This document shows positions 34,555 to 44,140 of a stretch of DNA of 64,000 bases, piece by piece. The notes under the pieces were generated by a model that was given only the letters and a program-made list of their open reading frames with translations, made no database searches and was not told the DNA's origin. The position numbers and the translations under genes are program-made. How positions within the stretch are numbered: position 1 is the first letter of the stretch; each line of letters begins with the position of its first letter. Source of the stretch: Paenibacillus sabuli (GTDB taxonomy: Bacteria > Bacillota > Bacilli > Paenibacillales > Paenibacillaceae); contig NZ_JACXIZ010000045.1 of the NCBI RefSeq assembly GCF_014705605.1, positions 1-64,000 on the forward strand, written 5' to 3'.

Positions 34555-35430
34555 TTAACCTTTGACGGACCCTAAGAGAACGCCTTTGGCAAAATGCTTT
34601 TGCAAAAATGGATAAACGAGCATGATCGGAACAGTCGCAAATACGATGACCGCCATTTTGATAGACTGCGGAGGCAGGACCGTTTCATCCGATATGGAGG
34701 AGCTGTCGCCAACAGCGCTCTGGGACAGGATCACGATTTGCCTTAGCAGCACTTGAATCGGCCACTTCGAGTTATCGTTGATATACATGATCGCATGAAA
34801 GTACATATTCCAGTGATTGACTGCGTAAAACAAGGCAAACGTCGCCATAGCGGGCAACGATAACGGCAATACGATGCGAAGCAGAATGACCATATCGTTG
34901 GCGCCGTCAATCTTGGCCGACTCCTCCAGCCCTTCCGGGATTTGCTGAAAAAAGTTTTTGAGAATGATTAAATAAAACGCGCTGATCGAGGTCGGGATGA
35001 TCACCGACCACAGACTGTCCAGCAGTCCCGTCCACTTCACGACGAGAAAAGTAGGAATCAACCCGCCGCTGAACAAAATGGTGAAGATCACCAGCATGAG
35101 AAGGCCTCTTCTGCCTAACAGATGGGTCTTCGCCAAAGGGTACGCCATTAAGCTGGTCATGGCCAGATTGACAATCGTACCGCCAATCGTAATGAGGATC
35201 GAATTGTACAGGCTTCTCACTAACGTATCCGTAGAAAAGATATACCGGTATGCCTCCAGTGACCAGCCCTTCGGAAAAAGGATCAAGCCCCCTTCCGCAA
35301 TTGTCTTCTCATCCGAGAAGGACAAGGCGATGATATAAAGAAACGGAAACACCATCAGGATGGCGACCAAGCCTAGTAGCCCGATATTGATGACATCAAA
35401 CCCCTTCTCTCCGAAGGAACGCCTTGCCAT
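34555..35430 (-). CDS. CUT1 permease (LplC type), sulfatase-linked
   Basis: 291 residues, six membrane helices. The EAA loop is EESAKIDGANDMVILLRIVL (about residues 177-197), and the C-terminus ends QKHFAKGVLLGSVKG. The ATG has GAGGGGG upstream and lies one base after the preceding permease stop. Partner of the LplB-type permease upstream. No ATPase gene is linked. Confidence 0.92.
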   Translation of the reverse strand: MARRSFGEKGFDVINIGLLGLVAILMVFPFLYIIALSFSDEKTIAEGGLILFPKGWSLEAYRYIFSTDTLVRSLYNSILITIGGTIVNLAMTSLMAYPLAKTHLLGRRGLLMLVIFTILFSGGLIPTFLVVKWTGLLDSLWSVIIPTSISAFYLIILKNFFQQIPEGLEESAKIDGANDMVILLRIVLPLSLPAMATFALFYAVNHWNMYFHAIMYINDNSKWPIQVLLRQIVILSQSAVGDSSSISDETVLPPQSIKMAVIVFATVPIMLVYPFLQKHFAKGVLLGSVKG

Positions 35431-35431
35431 G

Positions 35432-36355
35432 CTAGAACACCCCCTCTTCCCCTGACTTTTTGGCCAGGTAATTCGCGGCCACGACCAGGATCAGGCCGAC
35501 CAGCGACTTGAATAACCCTACCGCGGCGCTATAACTGAAGTTGCCCTGCAGCAGTCCGACGGTATAGACATACGTATCGAATACTTCGCCCACCTCGCGA
35601 TTCACCGCATTCAGAAGCAGCAGGATATGTTCAACTCCTTGCTCCATAATGTCTCCCATTCTCAGAATAAACAAGATGACGATGGTGCTGCGCAATGCAG
35701 GCAACGTGATATGCCAAAGTTGCCTCCATCGATTTGCCCCGTCAATCCTGGCCGCTTCGTAGAGCTGCGTATCCACCCCTGCAAGCGCGGCAAGAAAGAT
35801 GATCGTTCCCCAGCCGGCTTCCTTCCAAATGACCTGCGTGACTTGCAGCGTTCTGAACCACTCGGTGCTCATCAAAAAATTCACTTTATCCTGACCGAGC
35901 AGGCCGAGCAGTTCATTGACAAATCCGCCTTCCGGCGTCAGGAACAAGTAACTGATCCCTGCAATGACAACCCAGGACACGAAGTGCGGAATGTAGATCA
36001 CGGTCTGGACGAATCGTTTGAACGCCTGTTGCGTCAGCTCGTTCAACATCAAGGCAAGCACAATAGGAATGGGAAAAAAGAAAATTAACTGATAGACCGA
36101 CAGCAGGATCGTATTGCGAAATAACATCCAGAAGGTCGGCTCGGAAAACAGGCGTTCGAAATGCTTGAGCCCCACCCACTCGCTCTGGAACAGCCCCAGT
36201 CCCGGGGAATAATTCTGGAATGAAATGACCACCCCCCACATCGGCAGGTACTTGTAAATCAAAAAATAAATGACGCCCGGCAACAACATCAGATACAACC
36301 AGCGGTCCCGACGCACTTGCCGTTGCCATCGGCGAAGTGTAGACACGTGCTGCAT
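35432..36355 (-). CDS. CUT1 permease (LplB type), sulfatase-linked
   Basis: 307 residues, six helices, EAA loop YEAARIDGANRWRQLWHITL (about 205-225). The start at 36355 is chosen because GGAAGGAGGAACGCTC directly precedes this ATG; a longer frame starting nine codons upstream has no such site. First gene of the permease-permease-SBP-sulfatase operon, downstream of a membrane AraC regulator on the same strand. Confidence 0.9.
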   Translation of the reverse strand: MQHVSTLRRWQRQVRRDRWLYLMLLPGVIYFLIYKYLPMWGVVISFQNYSPGLGLFQSEWVGLKHFERLFSEPTFWMLFRNTILLSVYQLIFFFPIPIVLALMLNELTQQAFKRFVQTVIYIPHFVSWVVIAGISYLFLTPEGGFVNELLGLLGQDKVNFLMSTEWFRTLQVTQVIWKEAGWGTIIFLAALAGVDTQLYEAARIDGANRWRQLWHITLPALRSTIVILFILRMGDIMEQGVEHILLLLNAVNREVGEVFDTYVYTVGLLQGNFSYSAAVGLFKSLVGLILVVAANYLAKKSGEEGVF

Positions 36356-36604
36356 GAGCGTTCCTCCTTCCCGTTTGTACACTCACTTTAAGCCGCTAGT
36401 ACAACGGAAGTCTATATGCACCTCGCGCTCACATGACGAGTCGCTTCTTGCATATACGGAGTACGGCACAATACGCGGTGCTGCAGCACTGTGCGCCAGA
36501 TGCTCCGCGAACCGGATCATGCGCTGCATACAACGCATGCTCGTCGATCACGAGGCGGCAAGTTCGGGCTGCGTGATCGATCGAAGGCCGGCGCCGGCGC
36601 TGGA

Positions 36605-36641
36605 CAAAAAAAAGCCCCAATGATCCAACGATCATTGAAGC
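36605..36641 (-). terminator. Intrinsic terminator of the AraC sensor gene
   Basis: On the minus strand CAATGATC-GTTG-GATCATTG with flanking GC pairs is followed by nine U residues. It is just past the stop codon at 36654. The remaining bases of the 36356-36653 gap hold no gene; the sulfatase-operon promoter should lie there but I could not place it convincingly. Confidence 0.85.
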
Positions 36642-36653
36642 CGTCGTTTTTGC

Positions 36654-38891
36654 CTATTGTATCATCTCCCGGTATCTGGAAGGGGTCATGCCCTCCATTT
36701 TGCGGAAATAACGAATAAAGGCCGCCGTGCTCTGATAATGAAGTTTTTCTGCGACTTCCTGGACTTTTAGCTCGCTCTCCGTCAACAATCGCTTGGCCAT
36801 CTCGAGTTTGGTGTTCGCCATATAGTCGCTGAAGCTCATTCCCACTTCTTTTTTGAACACTCTGCTTAAGTAATTGGCATTAAAATTCATGAGATCCGCA
36901 ATCGCTTCAAGCGTAAGATTGTCCTCGAAGCGAGTGTGAACCACTTCCTTGATTTTTTGAGCCATTTGGCTTTGGTGCGTCTGCTGGCGAGTCAGCAATA
37001 GTTGAAATAACGGTTCCAATCCGATACACGTGAACCAGTGTCCCAGTTCCTCAAAGCTTGTCGTACGGAACAAGGTTTGAACATGCTCCACATCCAGCAG
37101 CATTTTTTTCAAGGATTGCTCGTCTCGTTGCAACAAGCCAATTAACTTGACGAACAACTGATAAAACAGGGCTTGCGCTTCGATCTGCGTAAAATGTCTT
37201 TTCTCCACTTCCTCCAGGATGCTGTCGACTACCGCATTCGCCGCTTCCCGGTTTCCGCTTTGAACCGCTTCCAATAAGTCCTGCTCTCGCCGCGCAGGAT
37301 ACGTCATCTCCAGCAATCTGCCCGGGTCCGCCTCCTCCGCGCGCATGACGCCGCGATAGCCGGTTCGCTGGCAGAAGTGCAGAGCAGCGGTAGAATCCGC
37401 GAAGGCGATGGACGCTTGCTCCAGTTCTGAATGAAATCGGCTGAGGCCCAGTTGAATCTCCAGACCGAGGAACGTTTGGATCTTTTCTTTGATTTCCTCG
37501 CAGATGCGCATTAATCGCTCCTCGGACGGCCCTTTTTCATCAGAAGCATCCACCACAATGGCCATGCAGCTCTCGTTCATGATGACCGGTTTAAAAGGCT
37601 GCGCCGCTGTCATAATTTCCTCCATCATGTTTTTTACCGCATACAGGATCAACCCCAGATCCTCTTCCTCGAACCGGGATCGATCCAGGGAATAAATCCT
37701 GAGCGTCAGAACACTGAATTGCCTCCAATCGCAGGCCATTTCAAACATTTCAATATGCCCGTTTATTTCCTTGCTGCTTAACTGCCCGAGGAGGAGCTTG
37801 ATGACAAATAACTCATGCAAATAGGGGAATTGCTTTTGCAACTGCTTCTGCAGCTCTAATTTATTGCCCAGCAAGCCTTGTATCCCTGTACGAATGTACT
37901 GAATCTCGTCCCTGGCTGCCGACGAGGCCGACTCCTGGCTGGAGCTGGCGACCAGATCTCGCAACCGTCGGATCGGCGAATAGAACATTTTCGAGCCTTG
38001 CCAGGCCAGGCTCAGGGTAATCAGTACGATTGTCAAACACACCAATAGCGTAACCCAGCCGATCGCTTCAGACTCCTTGGTAATCTCGGACAGATGGACC
38101 AGGGACACATATTTCCACCCGTTGTAGGCTGAATTTTGAACCGTCGTCAGCATCGGCGCGCCGTCCAATTCGATACCGATATCTTGCTGCTCGGCAGACT
38201 GTCGTTCCAATGCCCGCTTGAGCTTCGCCTGCTGCTCTTCCGAGCTCAGGGTTTCCGAATTTCGAAAAATCATCTCCATGTTTTCGTTGTAAATCACGGT
38301 ATCGCCAAAGCTTTCGCTGCGAACCAGCGCATCAAACAATCGCGGGGAAAACTGCAGCACAAATGCCGCCCTGGGCGGAGACTGGCCGGATAGAAAGGGC
38401 AATGGCTTGATTAATCGAACCGTCCCTTCTCCTGATCGCGTTTCCCACTGCGTCGGACTTGACAAAAGAGCGGTCCATTCCGAGAGCTCGCCGGCCTCGT
38501 TCAGCCGTTCCAGCCCCTCATAACTGATGAGCCACTGTTTTTCGAGATTGACGAAATAGACGCTCTCCACAAAATCAAACACCTGAAATCCCTGAATGGT
38601 CTTCACCAAATCGTTGACCACCTCGAACTGGTGCCTGTTCAGATCATGCCCCAGGGCAGAGGCAGCCAGCGTCGAACTGGCAAATTGGGTAGCCATAATA
38701 TGCGCGGTTTCCAGCTTATGCTCGATACTGTTCTTGGCCCGGCTCAAAATTTGCCGATTGGCTTCATCCACCTTGTTCTGAATGACTGTCGAGGCGCGAT
38801 GATAAGAAAACACACCCATTGCGATGACGGGCAACGCTCCCAGAATCAAGCTATATATGAACAACTTTTTCAAGTAGCTGTACTTCATCAT
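36654..38891 (-). CDS. Membrane-anchored AraC-family sensor-regulator, sulfatase module
   Basis: 745 residues. Membrane helix (about 9-30), extracellular Cache-like domain (about 35-275), second helix (about 283-305, VTLLVCLTIVLITLSLA), a HAMP-like linker, a cytoplasmic region and the C-terminal AraC HTH pair (about 645-745: LEAIADLMNFNANYLSRVF, VQEVAEKLHYQSTAAFIRYF). Typical of regulators that sense an oligosaccharide outside and switch on an adjacent CUT1 operon, here the sulfatase-linked one downstream. It has its own terminator, so the operon behind it needs a separate promoter. Confidence 0.88.
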   Translation of the reverse strand: MMKYSYLKKLFIYSLILGALPVIAMGVFSYHRASTVIQNKVDEANRQILSRAKNSIEHKLETAHIMATQFASSTLAASALGHDLNRHQFEVVNDLVKTIQGFQVFDFVESVYFVNLEKQWLISYEGLERLNEAGELSEWTALLSSPTQWETRSGEGTVRLIKPLPFLSGQSPPRAAFVLQFSPRLFDALVRSESFGDTVIYNENMEMIFRNSETLSSEEQQAKLKRALERQSAEQQDIGIELDGAPMLTTVQNSAYNGWKYVSLVHLSEITKESEAIGWVTLLVCLTIVLITLSLAWQGSKMFYSPIRRLRDLVASSSQESASSAARDEIQYIRTGIQGLLGNKLELQKQLQKQFPYLHELFVIKLLLGQLSSKEINGHIEMFEMACDWRQFSVLTLRIYSLDRSRFEEEDLGLILYAVKNMMEEIMTAAQPFKPVIMNESCMAIVVDASDEKGPSEERLMRICEEIKEKIQTFLGLEIQLGLSRFHSELEQASIAFADSTAALHFCQRTGYRGVMRAEEADPGRLLEMTYPARREQDLLEAVQSGNREAANAVVDSILEEVEKRHFTQIEAQALFYQLFVKLIGLLQRDEQSLKKMLLDVEHVQTLFRTTSFEELGHWFTCIGLEPLFQLLLTRQQTHQSQMAQKIKEVVHTRFEDNLTLEAIADLMNFNANYLSRVFKKEVGMSFSDYMANTKLEMAKRLLTESELKVQEVAEKLHYQSTAAFIRYFRKMEGMTPSRYREMIQ

Positions 38892-39087
38892 ACGATATAT
38901 GCTCCCTATGCAGATGTAGTAGGTTAATTATAGGGATCCGGCATGCGGGACGCAATACGCATGAGATGACTTTCATAACTGGTCGTGTGCTGCATATGAC
39001 AAGGACGAAGCGTCGTGCTGCCTTACCTGACGCCACAACGCGACCGCCCTCAGGGCATCGAGGCTCGCAAGGGTATCGCGTGTTCGG

Positions 39088-41328
39088 CTAGTTGCGATCC
39101 CGATATTCGCCCGGTGTCATGCCGTACAGCTTTTTGAACGTTCGAATAAAGGAGAAAGGATGCATATACCCAACCTGCGTCGCCACCTCCTGCACCGGAT
39201 CGGGGGTCTGCCGCAACAACTCCGCAGCTTTGCTCATTCGGCGCCGCGCCAGGTAGTCAACGAATTTTTCGCCATGCTGCTCTTTGAAAAGTCGGCTTAA
39301 CTGCGTATAGGAAATGTTTAATTGGTCACTCACCAGCATCAGAGACAGGTCGGGATTCGCATAATTGTCATCAATAAATGCTTTGGCGTGTTGAACGACA
39401 TCGTGATGACCGCGACTCTGACGAATGGTGGCGACTTTTGAGGAAAAGGTCATCAGCAAGGGCGGAAGTTGCATTTGCAATTCCTCTAGCGTCTCGAAAT
39501 CGCGCAGCAGCCGTTGCGATTCAGCCCCTTCCTCTTGACGCCAACGTTCAGCGACTTCACGCGAAATCTCATGAAGCCCCCGCTGGATCGCATACAGCAA
39601 ATAATCCATAAGGCTCGCCAATTCGGCGCGCGCGTATACGCCCTCGCCAATGCGATCAAATAATTCCTCGAATTGTTGCGACCACCCTCTCTCCAGCATC
39701 CGGTACGCGTACCCGATGTCGCCGGCCATCTGCAGCAGTGCATGCAGCTCCGGACGGTTCGCGACAACCGGAGCAATGGCCGAATGTGTCAATACCCGGT
39801 CGGAACCCAGCGTAGAGCGGTAATCCAGGACGTGCACCGCATCCTCGTAGGACAGTGCAATTTCCGTCATTGAGCCGACATGCTGTCCCAGCGCCACCGT
39901 CACTGTAAAGCCAAGGTGACCGCCTATCCATGCGCGCAGCGCCTCCGCGGCAGCTGCCGCCCGTTGCTCCAGATGATTCGCATCTCGTTGACCCGACTGA
40001 CCTGACGACGCCTCCTCTGCATCGCCCAAGCGAAACAAGGTCACCATACGCTCCGGTGCGAACCACTCGAACAGGTACTCGCCCTGCTCGTCCCGCGCCA
40101 GCTCGCCCCAGACATTGCCCACAATATACTGGTACAAGCGGCGATCACGCTCCGAGAACTGCTCGGCAAACGAGGGAAAGCGGTCAATCTCCACGATCAT
40201 GGCCAAAAGCGGCCGTGCATCATCCCATCGAAAGCCAAAAGACAAAGAGCGCCACTCTGCTTCGTTTGCCACACGCACCTGCTCCAGTACCTCTCGAAAA
40301 TAATGGCGATCCCGATAGGCCTGTCCGGCCTGGGCGTCCACCAGCAAGGAATCGATCGCACGGGCTATGTAGTTCAGCTCGCCTTCAGGGCTACCACCCG
40401 CTCGTCCGCCTTCCAGTCGATCGGTCGTATATTGAAACACACGGTTGTACAGCGACTGCACAGGGCGGTAGTGCCGCCGCACAATTGCAAGCAGCCAGAT
40501 TAGACCGAGCAATACGATCACCGCGCCAGTCGCGATCCAGCCTGCCGTTGCCACTGGCATCTGTCCACCCCGCGGCTGCTTCTTGATTGCGGCCGCAACC
40601 GTCCAGGGCCCGACATCCGACCTGTACAGGTCGTCCCTCCCCCTGCGGGCGGCTTCCCCGCCGTTATTGGCCAGCACACGGCCTTGCGCATCGCGCAGCT
40701 CGAGGTAGGTCATCTCCGAGCCCGACAGACTCGCGAACACATCTCGCAGTCGACTGACGGATACATTGACGACCAGCATGCCCTGATCCCCGGAGCCGAG
40801 CGGAATCAACTTCGACAGGCTGATTACCTGACTGAACGATTCGAGCTCCGTCTCCCGGTACATCCGCGGACTGCCCCAATCGGACTTCGTCCCCTGCTCC
40901 AGGCGCAGCGCAATAAATTCGTAATCTGCAAAAAGGGCCGCTTCCAGGAACCGACTGGCCGACAACACTCGCTGATCGTATACCCGATATAAATACGCCG
41001 ACTCCGCCAACGGCATCGCAACCAGCAGGCTGTTCAGGCTGGAGGCCGCGCTGTAACCAACCATCGGATCTTCTGTCTGGGCAGCATCGAAAAAAGCAGT
41101 CACGTCCAAATTAATCAGCAGTTCACGGACAACCGTCTGTTCAATGAACCGCATCTGGCTGTCCAGCATATGCAACACCTGCGTCGCCAATCGTTGACTT
41201 GACGCAGCCGCCTCTTCCCTCGCCTGATTGGCAATCACAATAAAAAACAAAAAAAACAGTGCCGCCACCGTCACGATAAACACCGGCAAATACGAAAACA
41301 ACAAGCGTGCGAAGCCGGAACGTTTCAT
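39088..41328 (-). CDS. Membrane-anchored AraC-family sensor-regulator, beta-helix module
   Basis: 746 residues with the same layout as its neighbour: membrane helix (about 6-30), Cache-like domain, second helix (about 262-285, TAGWIATGAVIVLLGLIWLL) and AraC HTH pair at 650-745 (LMLVSDQLNISYTQLSRLF, VQEVATQVGYMHPFSFIRTF). It lies downstream of the permease-permease-SBP genes at 41.5-45.1 kb, which it most likely controls. Its sequence differs clearly from the 36.7-38.9 kb regulator, so the two probably sense different ligands. Confidence 0.88.
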   Translation of the reverse strand: MKRSGFARLLFSYLPVFIVTVAALFFLFFIVIANQAREEAAASSQRLATQVLHMLDSQMRFIEQTVVRELLINLDVTAFFDAAQTEDPMVGYSAASSLNSLLVAMPLAESAYLYRVYDQRVLSASRFLEAALFADYEFIALRLEQGTKSDWGSPRMYRETELESFSQVISLSKLIPLGSGDQGMLVVNVSVSRLRDVFASLSGSEMTYLELRDAQGRVLANNGGEAARRGRDDLYRSDVGPWTVAAAIKKQPRGGQMPVATAGWIATGAVIVLLGLIWLLAIVRRHYRPVQSLYNRVFQYTTDRLEGGRAGGSPEGELNYIARAIDSLLVDAQAGQAYRDRHYFREVLEQVRVANEAEWRSLSFGFRWDDARPLLAMIVEIDRFPSFAEQFSERDRRLYQYIVGNVWGELARDEQGEYLFEWFAPERMVTLFRLGDAEEASSGQSGQRDANHLEQRAAAAAEALRAWIGGHLGFTVTVALGQHVGSMTEIALSYEDAVHVLDYRSTLGSDRVLTHSAIAPVVANRPELHALLQMAGDIGYAYRMLERGWSQQFEELFDRIGEGVYARAELASLMDYLLYAIQRGLHEISREVAERWRQEEGAESQRLLRDFETLEELQMQLPPLLMTFSSKVATIRQSRGHHDVVQHAKAFIDDNYANPDLSLMLVSDQLNISYTQLSRLFKEQHGEKFVDYLARRRMSKAAELLRQTPDPVQEVATQVGYMHPFSFIRTFKKLYGMTPGEYRDRN

Positions 41329-41432
41329 ATAGTGTGATCATCCTTCATCTGTTGTAATTCTGCATATTCTTGTTGATACAGGCACCGCCGAGCAGATCCT
41401 TGGCTTTTAGTCACGGTACCCGCCACGGCGCC

Positions 41433-41463
41433 AAAAGGCTTGCGGCATCGCCGCAAGCCTTTT
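41433..41463 (-). terminator. Intrinsic terminator after the binding-protein gene
   Basis: AAAAGGCTTGCGGC pairs perfectly over 14 bp with GCCGCAAGCCTTTT around a 3-base loop, ten bases past the stop codon at 41474. Confidence 0.88.
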
Positions 41464-41473
41464 CCATTATACG

Positions 41474-43219
41474 TCAGTTTCCCGTCAGGGAATAGATATC
41501 TTCCGTTAAAATCGCAGTTTCCTTGTTCTCCTGGTACCATTGCTTGTACCAATCATCGACCCGCTCCCCGCCGGCACGATCCCATGCGGCTTTGGCATCG
41601 GCGACCGCCTGATCAACCGTATACGACGTACCGCCAATAATCGCTTTTACCCAGATATCCTGAATGGCGTTCAAGGCGTTCGTATTCAACATTTGCAGAT
41701 CTTGCGGCATGCTCGGCATATAATCCATCATGGTGTACAGTGGCAGCGGCGTTTCCTTATTCACATACAACGCGTAGCCGTCGACCCGGAGCTTGGCGAG
41801 CCCTGCAGCCGCTTCGGATAGACTCGACATGTCAGGATTCAGGTAGGCAGTGACCCCGAAGCACTCCGGATTTTGCACATCACGCCAGTTCAGCATATTC
41901 ATGTCGCCCTGATAGCCCATCTCCTGCTTGCGCTTCTCCGGATTGATCGCTATCGGACACCCGTTTTCTTTGCGTTCAAAGTGCTCGCCCTCGATCCCGA
42001 ACGACAACGTCGTCGTCGTTTCCGGCTGGATCAGAAAATTCACATATTCCAGGACGGCCCCCGGATCCTTTGCACTCGCGTTGATCGCGGCCGTCTTGCG
42101 AATCGGCGTAGTCAATGCCGGACTGAACTGGCCGAATTCCGATTCGGGCAATGCGATCGGCACGATCTCTGCATCCGGATTGACATTCATCAAGGCCTCG
42201 TACATGGTCACATCGTTAAATCCGCCATTGGCTCCATAGATCCCCAACTTGCCGTTCACCCAGTCTTGCTTGGCTTTCTCTCCCTTGGTATCGGTCAAAA
42301 AGTCTTTATCCACAAGGCCTTCATCGTAGATCCGTTTTTTGTACGACACCGCTGCGGCGGAACGCTCCCAATCGTGGACCAGCTCATCCTCTTGAATGTA
42401 CCACGGATACTTCTCATAGATGGTGAACACATTGCCGAACATGTAGTCCAGCATCATCCCGCTGACGAAGCTAAGCGAGAATCCGTACGTATCGTCCTTG
42501 CCGTTGCCATCAGGATCCTGCTCGGCAAAAGCCTTGGCCGTCTGGAACAGCTCCTCCGTCGTCTGCGGGATCGGCAGATGCAAAGCATCCAACCAATCCT
42601 TCCGGATGAATAGCACGTGATTCGGCAGCATCGTGCCGACAGCGCCCAGCTCATACAACTGTCCGTCTTCCTTGGTGCCGATTTTGCGCATCAGAGGATA
42701 TTGCTCCAGGTAGTCGTAATAATCAGGAGCGTAGGTCTTCAACAGCTCATCATCAATCGGCAACAGCTGCTTTTGTTGATATAACTGATCGCGATAGTTG
42801 GAATCATATTCGAAGATCAGATCCGGCGCGCTGCTCGAAGCGAACAGCGTGTTGTATTTTGCAATCGAATCGAAACGCGGAATGGCCACGTATTTCACAT
42901 CAACCGGTCCGTTTTCGTTCATGTACCGGGTCCAGCGGTTATTCTCGATGGTCCCCTCATCGGCAGGTATATTGCCGCGATCATAGATCGCAACGCTGAT
43001 CGAACCGCGCGCCTTCGTTGATTCTTCAGATGCGCCTTGTTGGTTCGAAGCGGCTTCTGTATGGGACGCATCCCCCTCCTTGCCGCTTCCCGCATTGCCT
43101 TCCGTATCCGATGCGCATCCCGCTACAATCAGGATGCTCGACAGTCCGGCCACAAGACCTGAAGCGACCAACGTACGTTTCCACTTGGTTTTGGTTCTCA
43201 TTTGGATTGGCGTCAACAT
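41474..43219 (-). CDS. Solute-binding lipoprotein of the beta-helix-linked CUT1 transporter
   Basis: 581 residues. Hydrophobic core then lipobox LIVAGC (Cys about residue 35), Gly/Ser/Glu linker, two-lobed fold with DPDGNGKDDTYGF (about 235). It resembles the 13.4-15.1 kb protein in an early stretch (SVAIYDRGNIPADEGTIENN here against SASIYDRGQIAAEEGTYEDN there), so the two are paralogues. AAGGGGG about 9 bases before the ATG supports the start. Ended by a strong terminator. Confidence 0.9.
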   Translation of the reverse strand: MLTPIQMRTKTKWKRTLVASGLVAGLSSILIVAGCASDTEGNAGSGKEGDASHTEAASNQQGASEESTKARGSISVAIYDRGNIPADEGTIENNRWTRYMNENGPVDVKYVAIPRFDSIAKYNTLFASSSAPDLIFEYDSNYRDQLYQQKQLLPIDDELLKTYAPDYYDYLEQYPLMRKIGTKEDGQLYELGAVGTMLPNHVLFIRKDWLDALHLPIPQTTEELFQTAKAFAEQDPDGNGKDDTYGFSLSFVSGMMLDYMFGNVFTIYEKYPWYIQEDELVHDWERSAAAVSYKKRIYDEGLVDKDFLTDTKGEKAKQDWVNGKLGIYGANGGFNDVTMYEALMNVNPDAEIVPIALPESEFGQFSPALTTPIRKTAAINASAKDPGAVLEYVNFLIQPETTTTLSFGIEGEHFERKENGCPIAINPEKRKQEMGYQGDMNMLNWRDVQNPECFGVTAYLNPDMSSLSEAAAGLAKLRVDGYALYVNKETPLPLYTMMDYMPSMPQDLQMLNTNALNAIQDIWVKAIIGGTSYTVDQAVADAKAAWDRAGGERVDDWYKQWYQENKETAILTEDIYSLTGN

Positions 43220-43252
43220 TTTTTTATCCCCCTTTAATCGTGTACCCGGCTT

Positions 43253-44128
43253 TTACCCTTTAACTGCCCCGATCATCACGCCTTTGACAAAATACTTCTG
43301 CAAAAACGGATAAACCAGCATGAGCGGAATGATCATCACGACAATGCCTGCACTCTTGACGCTTTCCGGCGCGATCGCCTGCATATCTTCCGGCTGCACA
43401 TTATTGATAAACTGCATCATGGATTGACTGCGAATCATATTCTGCACCAGCACGGTCATGTTCAATAACCGGGTATCTTGAATATAGATCATGACCTGCA
43501 GAAACGCATTCCAGAAGTAAACGGCGTAGAACAGCGCAATTGTTGCCAGCATCGGCAAGGACAGCGGAAGAACAATGCGCAAGATTAGCCGAATTTCACC
43601 ACAGCCGTCCATTCGAGCGGCTTCTTCAATTTCATCGGGCAGGTTCTCAAAATAATTTTTCATAATCATCATATTGAACGCACTTACCAGCGCCGGCAAC
43701 CAGAGCGCCCAATACGTATTGACCAGGCCAAGCCCGTTCACGACCAGGTAGTTCGGAATCAGTCCGCCGTTGAACAGCATCGTGAATACAATCATCAGCG
43801 TCAACACTCTTCTTCCGGTGAACCCTCGTCGCGAAAGGGGATACGCCGCCAAAATCGTGAACAGGAGCGAGAACGCCACACCTGCAACGGTAATCAGCAA
43901 GCTGTTCATAAAGGCCCTGACAATCGGCGTTCCGGAAATCAGCGTCTCGTAGGCTTCCAGATTGAATCCTTTTGGCCAAATGTTCACACTACCATTAAGA
44001 ATCGAATTCGAATCGCTAAAAGATAGCGCGAAGATGTTCAGAATGGGCAGCAGACAGGACAACGCCGCAAGCGTCAAGATCACGTAGTTCAAGCCATAGA
44101 ACCATTTTTCACCTAATGTCGCCTTCAT
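43253..44128 (-). CDS. CUT1 permease (LplC type), beta-helix module
   Basis: 291 residues, six helices, EAA loop EEAARMDGCGEIRLILRIVL (about 178-198) and C-terminal QKYFVKGVMIGAVKG. It follows the LplB-type permease by 12 bases and precedes the SBP gene by 33. Imports an unknown oligosaccharide, probably one released by the giant beta-helix enzyme encoded upstream. Confidence 0.92.
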   Translation of the reverse strand: MKATLGEKWFYGLNYVILTLAALSCLLPILNIFALSFSDSNSILNGSVNIWPKGFNLEAYETLISGTPIVRAFMNSLLITVAGVAFSLLFTILAAYPLSRRGFTGRRVLTLMIVFTMLFNGGLIPNYLVVNGLGLVNTYWALWLPALVSAFNMMIMKNYFENLPDEIEEAARMDGCGEIRLILRIVLPLSLPMLATIALFYAVYFWNAFLQVMIYIQDTRLLNMTVLVQNMIRSQSMMQFINNVQPEDMQAIAPESVKSAGIVVMIIPLMLVYPFLQKYFVKGVMIGAVKG

Positions 44129-44140
44129 TGCGCGCCTCCT